From positions 13,336,194-13,400,193 of the forward strand of contig NC_052405.1 in NCBI RefSeq assembly GCF_009389715.1: a DNA stretch of 64,000 nt. The letters are read 5' to 3'. Shown here piece by piece: positions 45,682-56,411 of this stretch. The notes beneath the pieces are model-generated. The model was not told the origin of the DNA. It saw only the letters and a list, made by a program, of their open reading frames with translations, and searched no databases. This DNA comes from Phoenix dactylifera. Its lineage: Eukaryota; Streptophyta; Magnoliopsida; Arecales; Arecaceae. Positions within the stretch are counted from its first letter, which is position 1. Each line of letters starts with the position of its first letter. The position numbers and the translations under genes were made by a program.

Positions 45682-46623
45682 TGTTGGGGTATGTGGAGAC
45701 CATTGGTGATGAAGAGAATTGAAGGAGAATCAATTCTGCATAATTCTGTCTGGCAGACTATCGGAGTCGACTCGAGCTACAGTCGAGTCGACTCGGGAAC
45801 AGTCGAGTCGACTCGGGAACAGTCGAGTCGACTGGGGAACAGTCGAGTCGACCCGGGAGGAGAAAGGCCAGAAGACCGAGAAAACCATGTTTCTGTCTCG
45901 ACTGTCAGAGTCGACTCGAGCTACAGTCGAGTCGACTCGAGCTACAGTCGAGTCGACTCTAGATCGTGCCAGTTTTGTCCAGACGTGCCAGAGTCGACTC
46001 GAACCACAGCCGAGTCGACTCAGGCTCGCGAAAAATCGTACGGACGATTTTCTTTTGGTGTTTTTGGTGGCGTTTCGACTGCTATGATCATCTGAAGATC
46101 TTGAGACTATATATATGACTCATGAGAGCCCTAGGAGGATAGATATTCAAGGATAATTTTGAGAGAGACTCTTGTTTTGTGCGGCTAGGGTTCTAGAGAA
46201 GAAGAGGATTGGGATCCTACTTCTTGTGCAAAGGGAATTCTGTGTGAATCTCTTGTAGAGCGATCGCGTGTGATCGTTCGGGTGTGTGCTATCTCTGTAA
46301 TATGTTCATCCTAATTGAGATTTGGAGCGGTGGAGGACGTAGGCTACTTGTAGCCGAACCTCGTTACATCTTTGTGTTTGCTTTGCTATTTTCTTCCTAT
46401 TTCTTCTTCTTTTGGTTTGATAATCCGCTGCGGTGCTCAAGTGTTTTACCCTATTGATACCACGGGGTAATCTTTTGCCCTTTGCAGCGGAAGCGAAGCG
46501 GTGATCCTTGAGTCCGGTGTCGAGGGAGCGAGAGAGTGCTTATCCGTTTGCTTCTCTCTTTGCTTGTCCGACGTTGGTGGTTGTACCGGTGTGAGTGGGT
46601 TCCGGTGCGGGTCGCTGCCAACA
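45682..46623 (+). repeat. LTR1 of element C
   Basis: Palindrome array at 45768-46022: GAGTCGACTC with spacers GAGCTACAGTC (11), GGGAACAGTC (10) and GAACCACAGCC (11). A stem with the same ACGTA/GAA internal loop as the Sireviruses lies at 46333-46362 (GAGG/CCTC outside, GGCTAC/GTAGCC inside). Confidence 0.9.
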
Positions 46624-46652
46624 AGTGGTATCAGAGCTATTGGTATTCTGCA

Positions 46653-49600
46653 ATGGCGGATGAAGGGAAGTTGCGAATTGAGAAGTTCAATGGCACGAAC
46701 TTCGGATTTTGGAAGATGCAAATAGAGGATTATCTTTACTAGAAGGATCTCTATTTACCTCTTGGAGGTAGAGCGAAGAAACCAGAGAAGATGTCCGATG
46801 AAGACTGGGAGGTCCTCGATCGGAAGACGCTCGGCACCATTAGATTGTCACTTGCATCCCAAGTGGCATTCAACATCAAAAACGAGAAGACGACAATGGA
46901 GTTGATGGCAACATTGTCGCGGATGTACGAGAAACCCTCAGCATCAAACAAGGTATTTCTCATGAAGAGGTTGTTTAATCTTCGTATGAAAAATGGCGGC
47001 AGCGTAGCAGAATACTTCAACGAGTTCAACGGACTCACGGCCCAGTTGGAGTCAGTGGAGATTAGTTTTGACGATGAGATTCGGGCATTGCTAATCCTCT
47101 CCGGACTGCCTGATAGCTGGGAGGGCCTGGTGATGGCGGTGAGCAACTCTTCGGCGACGGGGAAGTTGATCTTTGATGACGTTGTGGGAGTGCTTCTGAG
47201 TGAAGAAGCAAGAAGAAAATCTTCTGGAGCTACGGAGTCGTCTGGAAGTGCACTAAACATCTCTAACCGGGGAAGACAAAAGAAGGACGGTCGATTTCGA
47301 AGCGACTCGAAGTCGAGATCCAGCAGGTCTCGAGCACCTCAGAACAAGGGAGCGAAGTGCTGGAACTGCGGGAAGATGGGGCACTTTAGGAGGGACTGCA
47401 AATCTCCTAAAGGGAAGCAAGGCGACCACACCGAAGGAGTCAGCAAGGATCTGGCAAATCTTGCTAAAAACGGTGACATGGATGCCCTCATTCTATCTTT
47501 ATCTACCGGTGACGAGTCTTGGGTGATAGACTCAGGCGCGTCTTTCCATGCTACATCCCAATGGAAGCTTCTTGGAGGATATGAGAAGGGAGACTTTGGC
47601 AAAGTCTACTTAGGGGATGGAGAGCCTTGCACCATATAAGGAAGGGGAAGCGCGGAAGTGAAGTTGATTTCTGGATCTTCACTTGAGCTTGAGGACGTAC
47701 GGCACGTGCCTCAACTACAGAGGAATCTGATTTCTGTTGGACAGTTGGCGAGCCTGGGGTACAAGACTATTTTCACAGCTGATCAGTGGAAGATATCCAG
47801 GGGTTCGTTGATGGTGGCTAGTGGCAAGAAGGTTGGGACACTTTATATCGCCAACGGCACGGAAAACTCTATTGGAGTTGCTGCAGCAGATGTGGACGCC
47901 AAGTTATGGCATTGCAGACTTGGGCACATGAGTTATCAGGGACTGGAGGTGATGCACCAGTTGGGAAAGCTGCAGGGTCTCAGGAGTGTTGAGATGGACT
48001 TCTGTGAGGATTGTATTCTCAGAAAGCAGAAGCGTGTTTCATTCAACAAAGAAGGTAAACCTCGGAAGCAAGAAAAGCTAGATCTCGTGCACACGGATGT
48101 GTGGGGGCCTGCACCGGTTTCTTCCATTGGTGGATCTCAGTACTATGTTACTTTTATTGATGATGCTACCAGGAAGCTTTGGGTGTTCTTCTTGAAGCAC
48201 AAGTCAGAGGTATTTGGGGTTTTCAAGAGATGGCAGGCAATGGTAGAACTCGAGACAGGAAGGAGATTAAAATGCCTGAGATCAGACAACGGTGGTGAGT
48301 ATTGTAGCAGAGAGTTTGAGGACTACTGTGCAGAAGCTGGGATCGTCAGGCAGAGGACAGTTCCAGGGACACCACAACAAAATGGAGTTGCTGAAAGGAT
48401 GAACAGAACAATTAATGAGCGTGCCAGGAGTATGAGGATACATGCTGGATTGCCACAGCAGTTTTGGGCAGAAGCAGTTAACACTGCTGCCTACTTGATC
48501 AACAGAGGGCCATCAAAGAAACTTGAATTTAGAATTCCTGAGGAAGCATGGACAGCGAAGAAGATTGATTTGGCGCACTTACGAGTATTCGGTTGTACCA
48601 GTTATGTCCATGTTGATTCCAATCAAAGAAGCAAATTAGACGCCAAATCAAAGAAGTGCATTTTCGTTGGATACGGAGGTTAACAATTTGGGTATCGTTT
48701 TTGGGATCCCGAACACAGGAAGATCATTCGTAGTAATGATGTGGTATTTAATGAGAAAATGCAGCAGAGCACTGAATCAGAAACAAAACCTGTTGAGCCG
48801 TGTTTTGTGGATCCTGAAGAGGAGTCTACAAATTCTGGTCAGAAGACTCAGTCAGAGCAAGAACCTGAAGTATTGGCACCCTCTCCACAACTAAGAAGGT
48901 CCACTCGTAGTACTCATGGGAAGCCTCCTCAAAGGTATGATGGGACTCTTAGTTATTTGCTGCTCACAGATAATGGCGAACCTGAATGCTTCACGGAGGC
49001 ATTGGAGGTTGATACCAGGAAGGAGTGGGAGTTGGCCATGGATGATGAGATGGAGTCATTGGAACAGAATCAAACGTGGGATTTGGTGGATCTGCCCAAG
49101 GGGAAGAAAGCACTGTCAAACAAATGGGTTTACAGGCTGAAGGAAGAGCAGAATGGGAAGAAACGGTACAAGGCCAGGCTGGTTGTAAAAGGATTTCAGC
49201 AGAGAGCAGGTATTGACTTCACGGAGATCTTTTCTCCTGTAGTCAAGATGAGTTCTATTCGGGCGGTGCTGAGCATGGTGGCAGTAGAGAATCTTCACTT
49301 AGAGCAGCTTGATGTGAAGACAGCTTTTCTTCACGGAGATCTCGATGAGGAGATATATATGCAGCAGCCGGAGGATACATTGCAGCTGGCACGGGTGACT
49401 TGGTTTGCAAATTGAAGAAAAGCCTCTATGGTTTGAAACAGGCGCCCAGGCAATGGTATCTCAAGTTCGATAGTTACATGCTTGAGATAGGATACAGGAG
49501 ATGTCAGGAGGATCACTGTTGCTACTTCCGGGACTTCGGTACATCTTATATTATCTTGCTATTATATGTTGATGACATGTTAGTTGCAGGAGCTAGCATG

Positions 49601-50527
49601 CATGAGATTGCAAAATTGAAGCTGAAGCTGTCAGAAAAATTTACAATGAAGGATCTAGGAGCAGCGAAACAAATCCTTGGAATGCGGATCAGCAAAGATA
49701 GGTCTAAACATATCCTCAGACTATCTCAGGCGGAGTACATCAGCCGAGTACTCAGGAGATTCTGCATGGAGGGTGCCAAACCTGTTGGCACACCGCTGGG
49801 TGCCCACTTTAAGCTTTCAAAAGGACAAAGTCCGAAGACGCGGGTGGAGGAGCTCAATATGTCAAAAATCCCGTATGCATCGGCGGTGGAGAGCTTGATG
49901 TACGCTATGGTCTGTACGAGACCTGACATTGCTCAAGCAGTGGGAGTTGTGAGTCGCTTTATGAGCTGCCCAGGCTTGGAGCATTGGCGTGCGGTCAAAT
50001 GGATACTGAGGTATCTGAGAGGCACGGAGCACATGTCATTGTGCTATGGAGGTTCTGAGATCCGGTTACAGGGCTTTGTGGACTCAGACATGGCAGGAGA
50101 CTTGGACGGCAGGAGGAGCACGACAGGGTACTTGTTCACCCTGGGCAGTGGAGCCGTCAGTTGGATTTCCAGGTTGCAACCAGTTGTTGCATTGTCGACT
50201 ACGGAGGCGGAGTATGTGGCAGCCACAGAGGCGTGCAAGGAACTAATATGGCTTCAGGGCTTGATGAAGGAGCTTGGGAAGGAGCAGAAGGATTGCATGT
50301 TATATTCAGATAGTCAAAGTGCAATTCATCTGGCAAAGAATTCAGCTTTCCATTCAAGGACGAAGCATATTGACATACGGTACCACTTTGTGAGGTCATT
50401 GCTCGAGCAGGGACTCGTCAAGTTGGAGAAGGTTCATACAAGTCAGAATCCTGCAGATATGTTGACGAAGGTCGTCACGGTGGAGAAGCTGAGGAGTTGT
50501 TCAGCTTCTGCTGGTCTTCATGCTTGA
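46653..50527 (+). pseudogene. Gag-pol of element C, three stops and one frameshift
   Basis: Gag (KFNGTNFGFWKMQIEDYLY), CCHC knuckle CWNCGKMGHFRRDC near 47360, protease (VIDSGASFHAT), HHCC finger (HCRLGHMSYQG; CEDCILRKQ), integrase (LDLVHTDVWGP; LRSDNGGEY; NGVAERMNR), RT with LLYVDDMLVAG near 49565, and RNase H (VDSDMAGDLDGRRSTTG). Breaks: TAG 46740, TAA 47637, TAA 48681, and a one-base loss in a G-run near 49370-49376, after which the frame resumes to 50527. The first TAG (normally Gln) also stands in the second gag copy at 51739. Confidence 0.9.
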
Positions 50528-50638
50528 AGACGTTGAGGAGGCATCGTACCTATCTCACTAGGATGATTCAGTTTCAGTGGGAGCACAGAGGAGAGCCAAG
50601 TAACAAGAGGATATACCCAAGGTCTCCAAGTGGGAGAT

Positions 50639-51622
50639 TGTTGGGGTATGTGGAGACCATTGGTGATGAAGAGAATTGAAGGAGAATCAATTCTGCATAA
50701 TTCTGTCTGGCGGACTGTCGGAGTCGACTCGAGCTACAGTCGAGTCGACTCGGGAACAGTCGAGTCGACTCGGGAACAGTCGAGTCGACTCGGGAACAGT
50801 CGAGTCGACCCGGGAGGAGAAAGGCCAGAAGACCGAGAAAACCATGTTTCTGTCTCGACTGTCAGAGTCGACTCGAGCTACAGTCGAGTCGACTCGAAGC
50901 ATCGTCGAGCCGACTCGAGCTACAGTCGAGTCGACTCGAGCTACAGTCGAGTCGACTCTAGATCGTGCCAGTTTTGTCCAGACGTGCCAGAGTCGACTCG
51001 AACCACAGCCGAGTCGACTCGGGCTCGCGAAAAATCGTACGGACGATTTTCTTTTGGTGTTTTTGGTGGCGTTTCGACGGCTATGATCATCTGAAGGTCT
51101 TGAGACTATATATAGGACTCATGAGAGCCCTAGGAGGATAGATATTCAAGGATAATTTTGAGAGAGACTCTTGTTTTGTGCGGCTAGGGTTCTAGAGAAG
51201 AAGAGGATTGGGATCCTACTTCTTGTGCAAAGGGAATTCTGTGTGAATCTCTTGTAGAGCGATCGCGTGTGATCGTTCGGGTGTGTGCTATCTCTGTAAT
51301 CTGTTCATCCTAATTGAGATTTGGAGCGGTGGAGGACGTAGGCTACTTGTAGCCGAACCTCGTTACATCTTTGTGTTTGCTTTGCTATGTTCTTCCTATT
51401 TCTTCTTCTTTTGGTTTGATAATCTGCTGCGGTGCTCAAGTGTTTTACCCTATTGATACCACGGGGTAATCTTTTGCCCTTCGCAGCAGAAGCGAAGCAG
51501 TGATCCTTGAGTTCGGTGTCGAGGGAGCGAGAGAGTGCTTATCCGTTTGCTTCTCTCTTTGCTTGTCCGACGTTGGTGGTTGTACCGGTGTGAGTGGGTT
51601 CCGGTGCGGGTCGCTGCCAACA
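50639..51622 (+). repeat. LTR2 of element C
   Basis: 984 bp; palindrome array 50720-51022 with two extra 21-bp units relative to LTR1, including GAAGCATCGTC as spacer. It is followed directly by another PBS and gag, not by host DNA. Confidence 0.9.
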
Positions 51623-52185
51623 AGTGGTATCAGAGCTATTAGTATTCTGCAATGGCGGATGAAGGGAAGTTGCGAATTGAGAAGTTCAATGGCACGAACT
51701 TCGGATTTTGGAAGATGCAAATAGAGGATTATCTTTACTAGAAGGATCTCTATTTACCTCTTGGAGGTAGAGCGAAGAAACCAGAGAAGATGTCCGATGA
51801 AGACTGGGAGGTCCTCGATCGGAAGACGCTCGGCATCATTAGATTGTCACTTGCATCCCAAGTGGCATTCAACATCAAAAACGAGAAGACGACAATGGAG
51901 TTGATGGCAACATTGTCGCGGATGTACGAGAAACCCTCAGCATCAAACAAGGTATTTCTCATGAAGAGGTTGTTTAATCTTCGTATGAAAAATGGCGGCA
52001 GCGTAGCAGAATACTTCAACGAGTTCAACGGACTCACGGCCCAGTTGGAGTCAGTGGAGATTAGTTTTGACGATGAGATTCGGGCATTGCTAATCCTCTC
52101 CGGACTGCCTGATAGCTGGGAGGGCCTGGTGATGGCGGTGAGCAACTCTTCGGCGACGGGGAAGTTGATCTTTGATGACGTTGTG
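51623..52185 (+). pseudogene. Second, truncated internal region of element C (PBS and partial gag)
   Basis: PBS at 51625, ATG at 51652, the same early TAG (51739), then gag up to the codons for DDVV. It stops at 52185, where the sequence jumps to a copy of the left flank (45169 onward). Confidence 0.9.
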
Positions 52186-52708
52186 AATTCCTGATACTGC
52201 CTGAAAAACAAAATGCATTCGGTGTACCAGGCTCGGACTAAACAATCAATATGCAATTAATAAATGTTAAAAGAGAGTATGAGGATCACTTACCTCAGAC
52301 GACGACCGAGTAGCTAGGGCTCGGGATGGAGGTTTGATGTCGGCGCGCAGCTAGGGCATCGACCGAGAGAGGATGAGGAGGGGGGCCGGGCGAGCGTCAA
52401 AGACAAGAAGAAAACAAACAGGAGGAGGAGGAGGAGGAGGAAGAGGAGGAGGAGGAGGCTTACCTCAGACGACGGCGAGGTCGACGGCGGCGGAGAAGCG
52501 GAATCTTTGATCGCCGATCGAGGCTAGGGATGGAGGTGAGATCAGTTTGATGTCGGCGTGCAGCTAGGGCATCGACCGAGAGAGTATGAGGAGAGGGGGC
52601 CGGGCGAGCGTTAAAAACAAGAACAAAACAAAGAATAGGAGGAGGACGAGGAGGAGGAGGAGGAGGAGAAGGAGGAGGCTTACCTCAGAGAAGGAGGAGG
52701 AAGACGGT
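52186..52708. repeat. Duplicate of the left flank of element C
   Basis: Near-identical to 45169-45681, differing in (GAG)n length and a few bases. Offset about 7017-7027 bp. Confidence 0.9.
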
Positions 52709-53544
52709 GTTGGGGTATGTGGAGACCATTGGTGATGAAGAGAATTGAAGGAGAATCAATTCTGCATAATTCTGTCTGGCGGACTGTCGGAGTCGACTCG
52801 AGCTACAGTCGAGTCGACTCGGGAACAGTCGAGTCGACTGGGGAACAGTCGAGTCGACCCGGGAGGAGAAAGGCCAGAAGACCGAGAAAACCATGTTTCT
52901 GTCTCGACTGTCAGAGTCGACTCGAAGCATCGTCGAGTCGACTCGAGCTACAGTCGAGTCGACTCTAGATCGTGCCAGTTTTGTCCAGACGTGCCAGAGT
53001 CGACACGAACCACAGCCGAGTCGACTCGGGCTCGCGAAAAATCGTACGGACGATTTTCTTTTGGTGTTTTTGGTGGCGTTTCGACGGCTATGATCATCTG
53101 AAGGTCTTGAGACTATATATATGACTCATGAGAGCCCTAGGAGGATAGATATTCAAGGATAATTTTGAGAGAGACTCTTGTTTTGTGCGGCTAGGGTTCT
53201 AGAGAAGAAGAGGATTGGGATCCTACTTCTTGTGCAAAGGGAATTCTGTGTGAATCTCTTGTAGAGCGATCGCGTGTGATCGTTCGGCTGTGTGCTATCT
53301 CTGTAATCTGTTCATCCTAATTGAGATTTGGAGCGGTGGAGGACGTAGGCTACTTGTAGCCGAACCTCGTTACATCTTTGTGTTTGCTTTGCTATTTTCT
53401 TCCTATTTCTTCTTCTTTTGGTTTGATAATCCGCTGCGGTGCTCAAGTGTTTTACCCTATTGATACCACGGGGTAATCTTTTGCCCTTTGCAGCGGAAGC
53501 GAAGCGGTGATCCTTGAGTCCGGTGTCGAGGGAGCGAGAGAGTG
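52709..53544 (+). repeat. LTR3 of element C, 3'-truncated
   Basis: Matches LTR1 from its first base to GAGAGAGTG, then breaks into unrelated GC-rich sequence. Its array (52790-53032) is shorter than in LTR1 but shares the GAGTCGACTG variant, so it derives from LTR1 with its flank. Confidence 0.88.
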
Positions 53545-54480
53545 GCAGCCACCCGACTGCAGTGGCAGCCAGCAGCCGACTGCAGTGGCCGGAGGGGAGG
53601 AAGGAATCAAGAACAATCTTAGTTGGGTCCAAAAAAGATTATCTAAGAATAGAAGAACAAGGAGAAGGGGAACTCACCGGTGAGTATCCGGAGGGAACGG
53701 ATCTCGGCCGAGGGTGGCTTGGTTCGGCGGTCAAGCGGCGGATCTCACAGTGGCGGCTTGAAGCCGATCGCGAAATAGAGGAAAACATGGATCACGGAAA
53801 GGTCTTTGGACGACGCTTGGCCGGGGTGGCATGCCAGCCATTGGAGGAGGAGTAGAAGGAGAGGGAGGAGAGGGTGGAGAGAGAGGAGAGAAGGCTCGGC
53901 GGTGGTGGCTCAGAGGAAGAGGAATTTAATGCCCTGTTCTCACACGTGGAAAGTATAAAATTGTAAAGGTAATTAGAAGTTCTTGATGTGAAAACTCGAA
54001 AAGACCTTTAACTAAGCCGATCTTGTTAATCTGATGACAATAAAATATTTATTTAGCACTGTTAAGTGTAACTATTATCAATGACACATGACTAATATAT
54101 CGAGTTTATTGACTTTAATGATATTTGATTCAAGTCAAGTTGATCTTGAGTATTGCTTTTTTCTTATCAAGTCGAGTTTGAGCTTGGATATTAAGGCTCG
54201 ACTAATCTTGAGAATTTTAATTAAATTGGGGAGCATCTAGCTACTCAGCTCGATTGCACCTCTTTTTATAATCAAGGCACGTTTACTAACTTCTATAAAT
54301 CCCCTTTTAGCTGTGTACTTGTACTCATTAGCATCAAGGATGCCTAAAGAGATGAGATTCCTCTTCAAATCAAAACATGCCAAACATCAGTTAAGCTTCT
54401 CATCACACGACATGCATTTTAATTCGAACCGTCCCTTTTCCAACTGTGTTAATTGGGGCATTATTGCCCATCAACACAAC
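53545..54480. other. GC-rich then AT-rich DNA, possible gypsy LTR remnant
   Basis: 53800-53870 (GGGGTGGCATGCCAGCC, GGAGGAGGAG) loosely matches the reverse of 58690-58740 in the gypsy LTR, so this may be the rest of the antisense LTR displaced by the CACTA element. This is weak. No gene recognised. Confidence 0.35.
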
Positions 54481-54489
54481 TTTACTGTC

Positions 54490-54812
54490 AATTGATTCAT
54501 ATATGGAGAACCATTCTATTGGGATATATGTAGTAGAAACAACCTAAATTTAGAATCCATTCACCTTTGGATCTAACTCCATTAGTCACTGTGAGAATGT
54601 TTTCAGTACCATCAGAAACACCATTTGCTACACTGGCTTCTGCAAATTTTGCCTTCTTTTTTTGATCCTTGTAATGCTTAATTTTTAACTTATAATAATT
54701 AGTCTTAATATATATTTGCCTATAACAATAATGACAAGTCAAACTCTTCTGTTTGGACTTCGATCTGTAAGAACTACTATCTGAGCACTGTTGATTAGAC
54801 CTTCCTTTAGCT
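54490..54812 (-). pseudogene. Degenerate copia gag/protease fragment
   Basis: Minus strand: a decayed zinc knuckle (CHYCYRQIYIKTNYY) followed by GEWILNLGCFYYIYPNR, which resembles the copia protease start (WILDSGCSYH) with the catalytic Asp lost. No LTRs seen. Confidence 0.6.
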
Positions 54813-54814
54813 AA

Positions 54815-55233
54815 GGCCCCGTTAGGGGGGAGCTTTTGACAATAGAGCTTTTGGAAGTATAGCTTTTATAAAAAGCTATTTGTTGTTTGGTAACTACATT
54901 TCTAAAATGTCGTGGAATTTTAACATGTGTTTGGTAAATAAACTGAGAAAGTACTTTTGGCATGACAAATGACCATAAAAGACATTATATAGTATTATAC
55001 AATAGAACATAATAAAATATAATACAATAATAAAGATATAAAATATTATAATTATATCACATAATATATTTTGTGCAATTATTCTATTTTATTATGGGTA
55101 TTTTCGTTCAAAAAAAAATATTATAACTCAAAACAGATTTCCGACAATTTTTTATAGTGCTTTTTCGGAGAAACTCCAAAATGGAGGGCCAGAATGTGCT
55201 TTTTGGCCCTCCAAAAGCTCCTCCAAATGGGGC
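54815..55233. mobile_element. MITE with GCCCC.. terminal inverted repeats
   Basis: Left end GCCCCGTTAGGGGGGAGCTT and right end (reverse complement) GCCCCATTTGGAGGAGCTTT form imperfect inverted repeats around about 420 bp of AT-rich noncoding DNA. The target duplication is unclear. The class (hAT- or Harbinger-like) is not resolved. Confidence 0.65.
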
Positions 55234-55724
55234 ATGAGCCTTCCGACCATCACTTTAGTTACTAAACTCTTATGCTTCCTTTCTATCTCACTCGTCTTCA
55301 ATCCGCAACAATGTCATGCTAAAGCTAAGCTGGTTAAGTCAAGGTTTGGAAGCATATACAATTTGGCAGCAATTATGATGCTAAACCTATCCAAATCAAC
55401 TTCTTTGATGCCTGTCATCTAACTAATCTATGTTTGTTTTTCCAAGGTAAGAGAGTATTGTTGCAGAAATTATGATGAAAAAGCTAGCATAAGTTTTTTC
55501 GCTCAGAGATTTCTTGTCCCATACAGTAACTTTTTTCTACAAAAGGTTAGCAGCAAGTTCAAAAAAAAATCATTGCCCACAAGTTTCTGCTTATACAAAG
55601 AATAAATGAAAGTTCTTTTCTTCTTCCTTGGATGCAGAAGATTGAGGCAAATTAAAGTTTCATACGCAACAAGAAGAAATTGCAGTGGCAGCCATTGCCA
55701 ATTTGATTGAGCTGGCCTGGGAAT
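55234..55724. other. Intergenic DNA
   Basis: No gene recognised; the 62-codon ORF at its start has no family resemblance I can see. Confidence 0.5.
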
Positions 55725-56012
55725 AGTCAGAGTGGAAACTTCAAATTTTCCACATGCCAACTTTGGTTAGTTTCTCATTGATAGGAGTGTGGCCAAGTTT
55801 GGGGTGTAACAATCAACTCGAATAGATGTCCGATTTGAAAAATCCAAGGATTACTGTCAGAGTTAGCCATGCTTTTTAGCTTCGTGTATTTATAATCTAG
55901 GGCCTCGTGCTCTTGACCGTAATGAAAGAGGTTCAACGACGTGACAAGAGACTCAGCAATCAGGTAAGCACCAATTATAGTGTAGGACCAAGTGATAAAA
56001 CGAAAGAAAGCT
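55725..56012. repeat. Block X', duplicate of 24640-24885
   Basis: Same orientation as X. A short piece at about 56230-56290 (ACCAAATAGATCCTCTAGTTGC) matches sequence next to block Y near the P450 gene. Confidence 0.75.
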
Positions 56013-56411
56013 TTGAAAGTCCCCATTGAGTAACTTTCTTGTTGAAGCCATTGTTGATTTTGTTGCGCTTGGAATTGGCGACGTGTACTTCAATCTGAAC
56101 TCTGAACTCTGAAGCATACTTGTATGCTGGTTTATTCAATGTATTTGGAAAGTAGGTGCTTGATAGCTACTTGAGCAGATTTTAAACCTAGACTAATGTT
56201 ACCCACAAACCATGGTTCCTGGTGCATGAGCAAGAGTTTAAACCAAATAGATCCTCTAGTTGCTTAGAAGAACCATACAGTCGCTAAGAGTTTAGAACAT
56301 AGGAGGTCCAAGATCCTTCGTCTCAAAATGTTGACTAAGAAAGTGCTTAAGGTCTGAAATGCCTAAAAAATCATCCCTGATGCTTAAGGTCTAAAATATC
56401 CATTTTTCATC

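Larger units (their letters stand above)
45682..51622 (+). mobile_element. Element C: Tnt1/Tork-like copia retrotransposon
   Basis: LTR1 45682-46623, PBS TGGTATCAGAGC at 46626, gag-pol 46653-50527, PPT-like AAGTGGGAGAT before LTR2 50639-51622. LTRs begin TGTTGGGGTATGTGGAGACC and end GCTGCCAACA. Gag-pol in one frame and its similarity to Tnt1-type polyproteins place it in Tork. The LTRs (942 and 984 bp) differ mainly in the number of palindrome units. Confidence 0.9.
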
